Shown: piece by piece, positions 45,849 to 57,941 of the stretch
Layout: the number at the start of each line of letters is the position of its first letter
Position numbering within the stretch: position 1 is the stretch's first letter
Made by a program: the position numbers and the translations under genes
Assembly (NCBI GenBank): GCA_963850535.1
Contig: CAWKMC010000013.1
Coordinates: forward strand, 62,001-126,000
Direction: 5' to 3'
DNA from: JAMXLO01 sp963850535
Lineage (GTDB): Bacteria; Pseudomonadota; Alphaproteobacteria; Acetobacterales; Acetobacteraceae
DNA: 64,000 bases
The notes under the pieces: model-generated
The model's database searches: none
What the model was told of the DNA's origin: nothing
Seen by the model: only the letters and a program-made list of their open reading frames with translations

Positions 45849-46699
45849 AATTCGGCGCCTCGATGTTCTTTACCGACTACTCGATGACCCCGGCGGAGCT
45901 CGCGGTCGCGCTGGAGCAGCGCGGCTTCGACATCGTCTGGGCACCGGAGCATTCGCACATCCCGCTGTCGCGCAAGACGCCGTTCATCATCGGTGGCGAT
46001 CTGCCGAAACGCTACTATGACGCGATGGACCCGTTCGTCACGCTCAGCATGGCGGCGGCCGCGACAAAGACGCTGAAGATCGGCACCGGCGTCTGCCTGA
46101 TCGCACAGCGCGATCCGATCCAAACCGCAAAGCTTGTCGCTTCGATCGACCAGGTGTCTGGCGGCCGCTTCGTGTTCGGTGTCGGCAATGGCTGGAACCA
46201 GGACGAGATGGAGAACCACGGCACCGACTTCAAAACGCGCCACAAGCTGGCACGCGAACGCATCGAGGCGATGAAGGCGATCTGGACACAGGACAGCGCC
46301 GAGTATCACGGGGAGTTCGTCAACTTCGATCCGATGCAGGCTTGGCCGAAGCCGGTGCAGAAGCCACATCCGCCGATCCTTGTGGGCGGCGCATTTCCCT
46401 ATAGTGCGCGGCGCGCTGTGCGTTACGGCGATGGCTGGATGCCGCAGATCACTGCCGGATCGCCCACGCCGCTGACGGAGCTCATTCCACGCTTTCGTCA
46501 GATGGCGGCCGAGGCGGGACGCGATCCGAATGGGTTCGATATATCGATCGGCGGTCAGACGGAGGACGCCGACTTGGTCAAGCGCTACCAGGATCTGGGC
46601 GTGAATCGCGTGTCGGTCAGCCTGCCGTCGGAGAAGGCGGATACTATTCTGCCGGTGCTGGACCGTTGGGTTGCGATCATTCGCGCTGTGAACGGATAG
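45845..46699 (+). CDS. LLM class F420-dependent-type oxidoreductase (TIGR03619-like)
   Basis: A 284-aa luciferase-like oxidoreductase. MKFGASMFFTDYSMTPAELA, RGFDIVWAPEHSHIPLSRKT and VSGGRFVFGVGNGWNQDEME, followed by GAFPYSARRAVRYGDGWMPQ, are the pattern of the short TIGR03619 branch commonly annotated F420-dependent. The start overlaps the lactonase stop by four bases, so translation is coupled. It overlaps the end of the convergent CoxL-type gene by 23 bases. Confidence 0.92.
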   Translation: MKFGASMFFTDYSMTPAELAVALEQRGFDIVWAPEHSHIPLSRKTPFIIGGDLPKRYYDAMDPFVTLSMAAAATKTLKIGTGVCLIAQRDPIQTAKLVASIDQVSGGRFVFGVGNGWNQDEMENHGTDFKTRHKLARERIEAMKAIWTQDSAEYHGEFVNFDPMQAWPKPVQKPHPPILVGGAFPYSARRAVRYGDGWMPQITAGSPTPLTELIPRFRQMAAEAGRDPNGFDISIGGQTEDADLVKRYQDLGVNRVSVSLPSEKADTILPVLDRWVAIIRAVNG

Positions 46700-48939
46700 C
46701 CTGCCACACACGATACGGCGTCGCCGGACCATCGAACTGCGTGACGCCAAGTGGCGCCAGCGCATCGACGATGGCGTTGTGGATGGCCGGCAGCATAGCG
46801 ACGGCGCCCGCCTCACCGCAGCCCTTCACGCCCAGCGGATTGGTTGTGCAACGCGTGGCGTTGAACTCGAGATGGAACGACGGCAGATCGTCGGCACGCG
46901 GCAGCGCATAGTCCATGAACGAGCCGGCGAGCAATTGGCCCGACCCCGCATCGTACGCTGCGTGCTCCAGCAGCGCTTGGCCGGCACCCTGCGCGATCGC
47001 ACCGTGCGCCTGCCCTGATGCGATCATCGGGTTCACCAGCACGCCATAATCGTCCACCGCTGTGTGACGCACCAGCGAGACGGCGCCGGTATCCGGATCG
47101 ATTTCCACCTCCACCAGATGCGCGCCGTTTGGGAACGTCAGGTGCTCGCGCGTCCAGGCGTGGTAGGTGTCCAGCGGCGTGCCAGCGCCGCGCGCCCGCG
47201 CGGCCACCTCCAGCAGCGATACCGAGCGATTGGTTCCGACAACCGCAAAGTGTCCGTCAGCGAAGTCGATGTCGGCCTCTGCTGCTGCTTCCAAAGCATC
47301 TGCGGCGATGCGACTGCCTTTTTCCACGATGGTTTCCGACGCACGATAGATCGCGGTGCCACCCATGTAGGTGGCGCGCGAACTGCCATGGCCTCCGCCC
47401 ATTGGGATCAGGTCGGTATCGCCCTGGCAAAGCCGGATCTGCTCATTGGGAATGCCAAGCCGGTCGGCCAGCATCTGTGGAAACGTCGTCTCGTGCCCCT
47501 GCCCGATCGTCTGTGTACCGGTGATCAGCGAGACCGTGCCATCCGCTTCGAAGCGTATATCGACGTTCTCATGCGGCGAGCCGCCCGGTACCTTTGATGT
47601 GGTAGGCAATGCCCAAACCGCGGCGAAGGCCGCGCGCCTCGCTGTCGGCACGGCGTGTCGCGAATCCCGCAACGTCGGCGGCCTGCAGCGCGCGATCCAA
47701 CGTATCGGCAAACGCACCGCTGTCCACCGAGAACCCCAGCGCATTGGTCATCGGCGTGGTTGCCATGTTGCATCGGCGCAGCTCCGCGCGATCGAAGCCG
47801 CACTGTAGCGCGGCAGCATCGATCAGCCGCTCGATGATGTTGACCGCTTCGGCAAAACCCGGTGCGCGCGTCACTCCGATCGGCGTCGTGTTGCTGAGCA
47901 CTGTGACGACGTGAAGAGCGATGGACGGTATCGCATAGACGCTGCCCTGCAGATGCACATACTGATAGGTCTGCACAGCCCCGGCGCCGCCTGCCATATA
48001 GGCCCCGATATCAGCCACGCTGCTGACCCTCAGCGCGAGGAATTTACCCGCAGCGTCGAGCGCCAGCGACGCGTCGGCCCGATGGTCACGCGCCTGATGA
48101 TCGGAGACGAAGCCTTCGCTACGCGTCGCTATCCACTTCACCGGCCGGCCAATTCGCTTTGCCGTCCATAGGATCAGCGTGAACTCTGGATAGTTAAAAT
48201 TCTTCGCGCCAAAACCGCCGCCGACATCCGGCGCAATGAAGCGCACATCGGCGGCCGGTGCGCCCAGCGCACGCGCCGTTGCATCGCGGTTCCCGTGCAA
48301 ATTCTGGCTGGATACATGTAGCGTGTAGCGGCCATCGTAGATGCCGACGGCCCCACGCGGCTCCATCGGATTGGTGACGATGCGGTGGTTGTTCAGCCGC
48401 AGTGACACGACGTGGGCGGCTGTGTCGAATACCGCATCGACGGCCGCGGCATCTCCCCAATGCCAGTCCATGCAGACATTGTCCGGTACCTCGTCCGCGA
48501 TCGGCGGCGCGTTCGCCGGCAGCGGTGTCCAGTCGATGACGATCCTCTCGGCGGCGTCCAGCGCCTGTGCTCGAGTCTCGGCCACGATCAGCGCGACAGG
48601 CTCGCCGACATAGCGGACCTTGCCGATCGCCAGCAGCGGCTGCGGGGCAAAGGCGAACAGCTCGCCGGTCTGCACGTTCGCTTCCACCGTCGGGCGTAGC
48701 GGCTGCAGCCCGTCGGCGAGCACCTCATCGGCAGTCAGCACCGCCAGTACACCAGGCGCCTTCCGGGCGTCCGCCGGGTCGATCCGCTCGATCCGTGCGT
48801 GCGCGTGTGGCGAACGAAGCAGCACGGCATGCGCCATATCATCGAACCGCAGATCGTCCAGGTAATGGCCCTGGCCGGTGGTGAAACGAGCATCCTCCCG
48901 CCGCCGCGGCGCATCGCCTATATTGAACCTGGGTTTCAT
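46677..48939 (-). pseudogene. xanthine dehydrogenase/CoxL-type molybdopterin-binding subunit, frameshifted near 47584
   Basis: A large molybdenum hydroxylase subunit of about 750 aa. The N-terminal part (MKPRFNIGDAPRRREDARFT) has VGGGFGAKNFNYPEFTLILW and RPVKWIATRSEGFVSDHQAR; after HIKGTG one extra G near 47584 shifts the frame, and it continues GSPHENVDIRFEADGTVSLI, TGTQTIGQGHETTFPQMLAD and MGGGHGSSRATYMGG. The catalytic glutamate region GVKGCGEAGAVAMLPAIHNA is intact. The FAD (CoxM) and 2Fe-2S (CoxS) partners are not adjacent, so as an orphan it may team with subunits encoded elsewhere. It is divergent from an LLM gene 39 bases away. Confidence 0.88.
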
Positions 48940-48978
48940 CAGGCTTCCTTAGCCGGGATCAGGAACGGACAACAGATC

Positions 48979-50305
48979 ATGACCGCCAAACGCCAGCTCC
49001 ATCTCGGCGCCTTCATGCGGCCGACGACTATCCACACGGCAGCCTGGCGCTACCCGGGCGCCTACCCCGACGCCAATTTCAACCTCGCGCACATCAAGCG
49101 GTTCATCCAGACGCTGGAGCGCGGCAGGTTCGACGCGTTCTTCATGGCTGACCATCTGGCCGTGCTGAACATGCCGATGAACGCGCTGAAGCGCAGCCAC
49201 ACGGTGACCTCGTTCGAGCCATTCACGCTCCTGTCGGCTCTCGCCATGGTCACCGAGCATATCGGCCTGATCGCCACCGGCTCCACCACGTTCGAGGCGC
49301 CATTCCATGTCGCACGTCGATTTGCCTCGCTCGACCACATCAGCGGCGGACGCGCGGCCTGGAACATCGTGACCACATCCAATCCCGATGCGGCGTTGAA
49401 CTTCGGGCTGGATGACCAGATGGAGCACGACGAACGCTACCGTCGCGCGCGCGAATTCTACGACGTGGTCACGGGACTATGGGACAGCTGGGCGGAGGAT
49501 GCCTTCATCCGCAACGTGGAGACCGGCGAGTTCTTCGACCCGTCACGCATGCACGTGCTGGACCACAAGGGGGAAGTACTATTCGGTGCGCGGACCGCTG
49601 CACATCGCGCGACCGATCCAGGGGTGGCCGGTGATCGTGCAGGCCGGCGCCTCGGATGCCGGTCGCCAACTGGCGGCAGAGACCGCCGAAATGGTGTTCG
49701 CCGGCGCCGGCGACATCAACGGCGGCCGTGCGCTGTACGCCGACATCAAAGGTCGCATGGCAATGCTCGGCCGCGATCCCGATCACCTGAAGATTCTGCC
49801 GGGTGCCTTCGTGGTGATCGGTGATTCGCTCGACGAAGCGCGCGAGAAGCGCGCCAGGCTGGACAGTCTGGTGCACTACGACAGCGCCATCGCTTCGCTG
49901 TCGATCGCGCTGGGCACCGATGCGTCGCGCTTCGATCCCGATGGGCCGCTGCCCGACAATTCCGGAGACCAATGCGAGCAAGAGCGGACGCGAGCGCGCT
50001 ATCAATCTTGCGAAGCGCGAGAACCTGACGGTGCGCCAGCTTGCCCAGCGTCTCGGCGGCTATAGCGGCCGGCGCTGCTCGGCACACCGGCGATGATCGC
50101 CGACCAGATGGAGGAGTGGCTCACCACCAACGCGTGCGACGGGTTCAACATCATGTTTCCCTTCGTGCCCGCCGGTCTCGACGACTTCGTCGAACGTGTC
50201 GTGCCGGAGTTGCAGCGCCGCGGCATCTTCCGACGCGAATATGAAGGCAAGACACTGCGCGAGAACCTGGGCCTGCCGCGTCCGGAGAACCGCTTCTTCG
50301 CTTGA
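48979..50305 (+). pseudogene. LLM class monooxygenase (NtaA/SnaA/DszA branch), three frameshifts
   Basis: A long-chain (about 440 aa) FMN-dependent monooxygenase of the nitrilotriacetate/DszA type. MTAKRQLHLGAFMRPTTIHT, FEAPFHVARRFASLDHISGG and AAWNIVTTSNPDAALNFGLD mark the N-terminal half. Shifts occur near 49576 (then YSVRGPLHIARPIQGWPVIV), 49962 (then IPETNASKSGRERAINLAKR) and 50063 (then ALLGTPAMIADQMEEWLTTN), ending RENLGLPRPENRFFA at 50305. Two are +1 and one is -1 (or +2). These enzymes oxidise C-S or C-N bonds of sulfonated or chelating compounds. It directly precedes the dipeptide-type transporter genes, which may import its substrate. Confidence 0.85.
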
Positions 50306-50383
50306 CTTTCGCACTGACCCGACCACAGGCTGACCCCGAGGCAAACGTCAGAGCGCCGCCACAGCAAGGCGGACCGGGAACCA

Positions 50384-51340
50384 ATGTACAGCTACATCGT
50401 GCGGCGTCTCGCCTTCGGTGCGATCACGGTCCTCGGCGTGTCCATCGTCGTGTTCTTCGTGCTGCGCGTTTTGCCGGGCGACCCGCTGGTCGCCATTTTC
50501 GGCCCGGAGGGGTTCACCAAACTCTCGCCTGAGCAGCGCGCCAGCTACATGGCACAGCTCGGATTGAGTGACCCGTTGATCATGCAGTATCTGCGGTGGG
50601 TTCGCGACATCCTGACCGGCAGCCTGGGCCATTCGTTCTTCCGCTCGGAAAGTGTGGCCGAGATGATCGCGCGACGCGGGCCGCTGACGGCCGAAATCGC
50701 CGCCCTTTCGGTGGTGCTGTCATGGTTGGTTGGCATCCCGGTCGCCATTGTCAGCGCGCTACGACCCAACAGTATCGGCGACAACGTCTCACGCTTTCTC
50801 AGCATCCTGTTCCTCGCGATACCAGGCTTCTGGCTCGCCATGCTGATCGTGCTGGTGCTGCTGTTCGGCCTCGGCTATCGCGCGCCACTGGCAAACGTCG
50901 CCTTCTTTACCGATCCGCTGGCCAACCTACAGATCGTCGTTGGACCGGCAATTGTGTTGGGGCTCGGGCAAGCCGCCTACATCGCCCGGATGGCCCGCTC
51001 CAGCCTGCTGGAGGTGGTGCGCGAAGATTATGTCCGCACCGCGCGTGCCAAGGGCCTGAACAACCGGCTGGTTATCGCGTTCCACGCGCTGCCCAATGCA
51101 CTGCTGCCGGTGATCACGCTGTCCGGTATCCTGCTTGGGTTTGTGCTCGCCGGGTCCATACCGGTCGAGCGCGCGTTCGGCACGCCAGGTCTTGGCTACG
51201 CCATGTACACCGCGGTGAGCGAGCGCGACATCTTCGTCATGCAGAACCTGGTGTTCCTGTATTCGATCGTGTTCGTGCTGCTGAACATCACAGTTGACCT
51301 CGCCTCCGCCTGGCTCGACCCGAGGATCCGCTACCGATGA
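50384..51340 (+). CDS. ABC transporter permease (DppB/OppB type)
   Basis: A 318-aa inner-membrane permease with six transmembrane helices. MYSYIVRRLAFGAITVLGVS, FFVLRVLPGDPLVAIFG and the EAA loop region RSSLLEVVREDYVRTARAKG LNN are standard for DppB. It ends DLASAWLDPRIRYR and overlaps dppC by four bases (ATGA 51337-51340). It forms half of the channel for a peptide- or opine-like solute bound by the two solute-binding proteins at 54-58 kb. Confidence 0.93.
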   Translation: MYSYIVRRLAFGAITVLGVSIVVFFVLRVLPGDPLVAIFGPEGFTKLSPEQRASYMAQLGLSDPLIMQYLRWVRDILTGSLGHSFFRSESVAEMIARRGPLTAEIAALSVVLSWLVGIPVAIVSALRPNSIGDNVSRFLSILFLAIPGFWLAMLIVLVLLFGLGYRAPLANVAFFTDPLANLQIVVGPAIVLGLGQAAYIARMARSSLLEVVREDYVRTARAKGLNNRLVIAFHALPNALLPVITLSGILLGFVLAGSIPVERAFGTPGLGYAMYTAVSERDIFVMQNLVFLYSIVFVLLNITVDLASAWLDPRIRYR

Positions 51341-52253
51341 GCGTCACCCAGCCTGACACCACGCTGCCGCTGGAGAGCGTTGCTGTTGCGCAGCCATCGT
51401 GGTTGCGGCGCGCTGTCCGCGGTCTACGCACCTTCGCGCGACGATCGCCGATGTCCGCCTTCTGGGGCTGCGTTGCAGCCGCCATCATTTTCATGGCGAT
51501 CGCTGCGCCGGCGCTCGCGCCGTACAACCCCGTGCGCGCAGATTTCCGCCACATGACCAAGCCACCGTCGGAGCTGCACTGGTTCGGCACCGATCAGATC
51601 GGGCGCGACACGTTGAGCCGCGTCATCTATGGCAGTCGCGCCTCGCTCACTGTCGCCGCGGGCGCGGTGCTGTTGGGCACGACACTCGGTGCGATCTGGG
51701 GCCTGACCTGCGGCTATTTCGGAGGCCGGTTCGACATCTTCAGCCAGCGCATCATCGAGTTCCTGCAATCCTTCCCCGACCTGATCCTGGCCATGGCAAT
51801 CGCCATGGCGCTGGGCGCCGGCATGGGCACGGTGATCGTCGCCATTGCCATAACCCGAATACCATTCGGCGGTCGGGTGATCCGCGCCGTGGTGCTGTCG
51901 CTGAAGGAGCTGTCCTATGTCGAGGCGGCGCGCGGTCTTGGCGCGTCGCACCTGCGGATGATGGCGCGACACATCCTGCCGCAGTGCGTCGCGCCTTACC
52001 TGATCCTGGCCACCACTCATCTTGGCGTGGCGATCATCATCGAGGCCGCGCTCGGCTTCCTCGGCGTTGGCATTCCGCCACCGACACCGACCTGGGGTAA
52101 CATGCTGGCAGATTCGCTCAACGCAGGACTGGTCCCGCCATGGTGGCTCGTGCTGTTCCCTGGGGTTGCCATCACACTGACAGTGCTGGCCTTCAATCTC
52201 TGGGTGATGGCATACGCGACGCACTTGATCCGCGACTGCGCGGAGCCGTTTAG
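51337..52253 (+). pseudogene. ABC transporter permease (DppC/OppC type), C-terminus frameshifted near 52203
   Basis: Second permease of the dipeptide-type transporter. PPSELHWFGTDQIGRDTLSR, DIFSQRIIEFLQSFPDLILA and LKELSYVEAARGLGASHLRM (EAA loop) are standard. The frame reads well to TVLAFNLW, then one missing base near 52203 puts the usual end (GDGIRDALDPRLRGAV, TAG at 52251-52253) in the next frame. In the uncorrected frame a foreign tail of about 55 residues would be added up to 52413. Only the last 17 residues are affected, so it may work even if the indel is real. Confidence 0.88.
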
Positions 52254-52286
52254 CCCACGACACACGGGTCGCAGACGGACCAACCG

Positions 52287-53298
52287 CTACTGCAGCGCAG
52301 CCGGCGACAGAAGGAAACCGCACCCCGCCGTTATGCAAATGGCACGCGGCCCAATGTCCCGGCACCGCTTCCCGCAATGCCGGTACCTCGTGCGACAGCG
52401 CGACATGGCGTAGGGACACCGCAGATGGAAATGGCAGCCTGACGGCGGATTGATCGGGCTTGGGACGTCGCCACTCAGGATAACGCGCTTGCGCCGCTGC
52501 GCACCCGCTTTGGGAATAGGCACCGCCGACAGCAGCGCCTCGGTGTAAGGGTGCAGCGGCATGTCGAACAGGCTCGTCTTGTCGGTCATCTCGACGATGC
52601 GGCCAAGATACATCACCGCGATGCGGTGGCTGATGTGCTCCACCACCGCGAGGTCATGCGCGACGAACAGATAGGACAGCTTGAATTCGTCCTGCAGGTC
52701 CATCATCAGGTTGATGATCTGCGCCTGGATCGAAACATCCAGCGCCGATACCGGTTCATCGCCGACGATCAGTTCCGGCTCAAGTGCCAGCGCGCGGGCG
52801 ATGCCGATGCGCTGCCGCTGCCCGCCGGAGAACATCGTGCGGAAACGAATGCCTGTGCTCCGGCCGCAGACCAACGCGCTGGAACAGGCTGGCGACGCGC
52901 TCGCTGGCGTTCCGCCCGCGTGCCGGCATGGTGAATGATCAACGGCTCCTCGACGATGTCCCCGGCCGACATGCGCGGATTGAGCGATGCGTAAGGATCT
53001 TGGTAGATCATCTGCATCTGCTCGCGATACGGGAACATCTTCGCCGCATCGAATTCGGTGATGTCTTCACCGCGAACCTTGATGCGACCGGCCGTCGGCT
53101 CCAGCAGCTTCAGCAGGGTGCGACCCACCGTCGACTTGCCACAACCGCTTTCGCCGACCAGGCCGAGTGTTTCACCGCGCTCGATATGGAACGATACACC
53201 ATCTACCGCGTACACCTGACCGGACACGCGCGAAAACAGCCCTTTGTAGACCGGGAAATGCTTCTTGAGAGCCTCGACTTCCAGCAGCGGCGCGTTGC

Positions 53299-53302
<4 letters not shown>
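52287..53302 (-). pseudogene. ABC transporter ATP-binding protein (DppF/OppF type), frameshifted
   Basis: An oligopeptide-type ATPase. GTG start at 53302, overlapping the upstream ATPase stop (GTGA). Walker A is GLVGESGCGKSTVGRTLLKL; the Q-loop is MQMIYQDPYASLNPRMSAGD. Extra bases near 52916 and 52828 then shift the frame twice before SGGQRQRIGIARALALEPEL (ABC signature), IVGDEPVSALDVSIQAQI (Walker B) and LFVAHDLAVVEHISHRIAVM (H-loop). A further -1 near 52402 precedes EVPALREAVPGHWAACHLH, so the true C-terminus is probably near 52330 and the given end is approximate. The cysteine-rich C-terminal motif CPYAMSRC is present. Confidence 0.85.
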
Positions 53303-54348
<1,046 letters not shown>

Positions 54349-54453
54349 GACGTGACTCCCAAAATTCCGGTATGTTATCGTTGGCAAGACCACCGGGCCC
54401 GCGCGACATAACAGCACGTCAGCAGTGCCGGCGCAAAGAACAATGGGGAGGAG

Positions 54454-56148
54454 ATGATGCACGATCGACCAAGCGCGCCTAAATGGCTGACCCGCCGTGG
54501 CCTGCTGGCTTCTGCGGCCGGAGTGGCTGCGAGCGGCTACGGGCTGTATCCAAGGCCGGTGCTGGCAGACATTCCCGATCAGTTCGACGGTACTTTGTTC
54601 AAGCTCGCTGCACCCGACCCCAATCCAAAGTACGGCGGCGTGCTCCGGATGGGCATCACCAATCGGGTGCCACACTTCGATCTGCACCAATCGGGCACCT
54701 ACAACAACCTCGGCTCGATGGGTTGCATGTTCGACAACCTAATCCGGCGCGATCCGCGCGATGGCGGTAAGGCCGTCATTCCGGATCTGGCGCACAGCTG
54801 GGACATTGCCAAGGACAGGAAGACCTACACCTTCTTCCTGCGCAAAGGCATTCAGTTCCATGACGGGGCGGAACTGACGTCCGAAGACGTCAAGGCGACA
54901 TTCGATCGGATCGTGAAGCCGCCGCAGGGTATCAGCATTCCACGCAGCATCCTGTTCCGGGCAGTCAGCTCGGTGGATGCGCCCGACAAATACACCGTGC
55001 AGTTCAAGCTCTCGGAGCCACGCCCGCCCGCCTTCATTATGGCGGCGATCGCCAGCGGCTGGAATGTCATTGTGCGCAAGAAGACGCTTGAGGACAACAA
55101 CTACAACCTGCGCAAGGTGTGGCCGTACCCCGGCACGGGCCCATTTACCACCGTACGGCGCGTCGAGAACGAGATCTGGGTGGTGGAGAAAAACAAGAAC
55201 TACTGGAACACCGGCCTGCCCTATCTCGACGGCATCGAGTTCTACAATCTGGTGCCGTTTTCGCCAGAACTTGGCTCAGGGATTTTGTCAGGTCGCGTGG
55301 ACTATGGCCGCGTCACGGATCCAGTGACTTTCAAAAAGGCGCAGGCCACCAAAGGCATGAAGGTATCCTCATTCAATCAAAGCGTGATCCATGCCACTTA
55401 TACGAACACCAAGCGCGGGCCGCTCGCCGACCCGCGCGTTCGCCGTGCCATGCATCTGGCGCTCGATCGGCCGACGTTGATCGAGGCGATCAAGGACGTG
55501 GCGCCCATGCAGATCGGCGGCTTTATGTATCCGTTCTCCGATCTGGCGACACCAAAGGCGGAGCTGGTCAAGCGTCTCGGCTATCAGGACGATCCGACTG
55601 CCGCCGAGAAGGAAGCGAAATCACTGATGGCGGCAGCCGGCCATCCCAACGGGATCCAGGGCCTCGATTATCTGATCCGCGACCTCGCCAGCTACCACGT
55701 CTGGTCTCAGGCGATCCAGGCGATGCTGCAGCAGACGCTGAATATCACCTGCAACCTGCGCTATGTGGTTGAGTTGGTGTGGTTCGACGACATTGCAAAC
55801 GGGCACTTCGATCTGGCGATCGGTGCAGTGGTGTCCACGCTGCTCGATCCATCCGACTACTTCAATGCCTGGTATCACACCGATGGACCGCAGAACTATT
55901 CGGCGTACAGCAATGCCAAGGTTGACGCCCTGATCGAGCAGATCGATCGGGAGGTGGAGCCGGGCAAACGGCAAGCGCTGATTCGCGAGGCGGAAGCGAT
56001 CTACGAGCAGGATCCGCCGCTGTTACCGGTAGCCTGGGAGAAGATCGACGATATCTGGTACGACTACGTCAAGGGATTGCGACCGGACGACTATTTCGGA
56101 GCTTACGATGTGTGCCGTCAGGATACTTTCTGGCTACAAAAGACCTAA
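54454..56148 (+). CDS. ABC transporter solute-binding protein, family 5
   Basis: A 564-aa periplasmic receptor with a twin-arginine signal (WLTRRGLLASAAGVAASGYG). Features include PDLAHSWDIAKDRKTYTFFL, TSEDVKATFDRIVKPPQGIS, FSPELGSGILSGRVDYG and GHFDLAIGAVVSTLLDPSDY. Start at 54454 or the next codon (MM), after GGGGAGGAG. The gene is divergent from the ATPase gene with about 105 bases between them. It is closely related to the following gene (tandem duplicates). The ligand is unknown but likely a peptide-like or opine-like compound. Confidence 0.93.
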   Translation: MMHDRPSAPKWLTRRGLLASAAGVAASGYGLYPRPVLADIPDQFDGTLFKLAAPDPNPKYGGVLRMGITNRVPHFDLHQSGTYNNLGSMGCMFDNLIRRDPRDGGKAVIPDLAHSWDIAKDRKTYTFFLRKGIQFHDGAELTSEDVKATFDRIVKPPQGISIPRSILFRAVSSVDAPDKYTVQFKLSEPRPPAFIMAAIASGWNVIVRKKTLEDNNYNLRKVWPYPGTGPFTTVRRVENEIWVVEKNKNYWNTGLPYLDGIEFYNLVPFSPELGSGILSGRVDYGRVTDPVTFKKAQATKGMKVSSFNQSVIHATYTNTKRGPLADPRVRRAMHLALDRPTLIEAIKDVAPMQIGGFMYPFSDLATPKAELVKRLGYQDDPTAAEKEAKSLMAAAGHPNGIQGLDYLIRDLASYHVWSQAIQAMLQQTLNITCNLRYVVELVWFDDIANGHFDLAIGAVVSTLLDPSDYFNAWYHTDGPQNYSAYSNAKVDALIEQIDREVEPGKRQALIREAEAIYEQDPPLLPVAWEKIDDIWYDYVKGLRPDDYFGAYDVCRQDTFWLQKT

Positions 56149-56179
56149 CCAAACGACCACGCAGGGAGACAACGACACA

Positions 56180-57864
56180 ATGAACGGTCATCCGTGGAGC
56201 TGGACGCGGCGCAGGTTTCTGCAAGGCAGCGCGGCAACAATGGCGGCGTTGTATGGCTTGCGACCGGTGCAAGCGCTGGCCGATATTCCCAACGAATACG
56301 ATGGCTCGAAATTTCAGCTCGCGGCGCCCGAGCCGAACCCAAAACATGGCGGCGTGCTGCGGATGGGTATCCTCAGCCGACTGCCGCACTTCGACTTCCA
56401 CCAGTCTGGCACGATCGGCAGCCTGGGCTCGCAAGCCTGCATGTACGACAACCTGATCCGACATGATCCTCGCGACAGCGGCAAGACCATCATCCCGGAC
56501 CTCGCGCACAGTTGGGAGATCGCCAAGGACAACAAGACTTTCACGTTCTATCTGCGCAAGGGTGTAGTCTTCTCTGATGGCGCGGACCTGACAGCCGATG
56601 ACGTGAAGGCGACGTTCGATCGGATCGCCAAACCTCCCGAGGGCGTCAGCATCCCGCGCAGCATCTTGTTCAAGTCTGTCAGCGAGATCGTCGCACCGGA
56701 CAAGTACACCGTGCAGTTCAAGCTGTCTGCGCCGCGCTCGCCCAGTTTCATCATGGCGGCGATAGCGAGCGGCTGGAACGGCATCGTCCGTAAGAAGACG
56801 CTGGAGGACAATAACTACAATTTGCGCAAGGTTGCGGACATTCCGGGAACTGGTCCGTTCAAGTCAGTGCGACGGGTCGAAAACGAAGTCTGGGTGATGG
56901 AAAAGAAGAAGGATTACTGGAACAAAGGCCTGCCCTATCTTGACGGCATCGAGTTCTACAACTTGATCCCGTTTTCCCCGGAGCTCGGATCGGCCGTTCT
57001 GTCCAATCGTGTAGATTACGCACGCATTGTGGATCCGGTGACCGCGCGCAAGGCGAAATCCACGCCAGGCATGTCCACCACAGCATTCAATCAAAGCGTG
57101 ATCTAGGGAATCTGGATCAACGACAAGAAGAAGCCGTTCGACGATCCACGAGTTCGCCGTGCGTTCCACCTCGCGATGGATCGGCACGTCATGGTGGACG
57201 TCACCAAGGATGTGGCGCCGATGCGGGTCGGCGGGTTCATCTATCCTTTTTCCGAGTTCGCCACCCCAACCGACCAATTGTTCAAGCGCGTTGGCTATCA
57301 GGAGGACCCCACTGCAGCAATCAAGGAGGCGCAGGCGCTGATGACGGCTGCCGGTTACGGCAACGGCATCAAGGGCCTAGACTTCATGGTGCGCGACATC
57401 GCCTCGTTCAAGCTGTGGTCGCAGGCGTTCCAGGCGATGCTGCAGCAGAATATCGACGTGCAATGCAACTTGCGCACCGTCGTGGAGTTGAGTGTGGTTC
57501 GATGATGCCACCAGCGGACATTTCGATCTCTGCATCGGCGCTGTCGTCTCCACGTTGCTCGATCCTTCAGACTACTTTAACGCCTGGTACCGCCCCTCCG
57601 GGCCGCAAGACTACTCGTTCTGGAACAACGCCAAATTTAACGATCTGGTGGACCAGATCGATACCGAGCTTGATCCCGGCTAAGCGCAAGGCGCTGGTCC
57701 ACCAGGCAGAGGAAATCATGGAACAAGATCCGCCGGTGCTGCCGGTGTGCTGGGAGCAGATCAATGATGTCTGGTGGAACTATCTGAAAGGTTACAACCC
57801 ATACGACTATTTCGGCCTCTACGACGTCGCGCGCGAGGACATTTTCTGGCTCGACAAAGCGTAG
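56180..57864 (+). pseudogene. ABC transporter solute-binding protein, family 5 (tandem copy), nonsense codon plus frameshifts
   Basis: A paralogue of the preceding gene with Tat signal WTRRRFLQGSAATMAALYGL. The alignment with its neighbour is continuous, but TAG at 57104-57106 interrupts SVI/GIWINDKKKPFDDPRVRR without changing frame; extra bases near 57491 (VVEL then VWFDDATSGHFDLCIGAVVS) and 57681 (DTELDPG then KRKALVHQAEEIMEQDPPVL) break it again. The end YDYFGLYDVAREDIFWLDKA at 57864 is normal. The amber codon cannot be an indel error, so this copy may be a genuine pseudogene, with redundancy provided by the intact neighbour. Confidence 0.87.
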
Positions 57865-57941
57865 TGCACTGGCCCAAGAGACTTAGCTTTGGACGTATAA
57901 CACTCTTCTACGCTCAGAACCATCCTGGGCAAGGGTGAGAC

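Noticed and set aside
51424..52419. Minus-strand 331-codon frame running opposite the DppC-type gene
   Set aside because: Only its first ~25 codons match a real protein (the DppF C-terminus). The rest is antisense to dppC.
57104..57106. Amber codon in the second solute-binding protein as pyrrolysine or other recoding
   Set aside because: No pyl genes are expected in this type of organism, the family has no such residue, and two further frameshifts follow.
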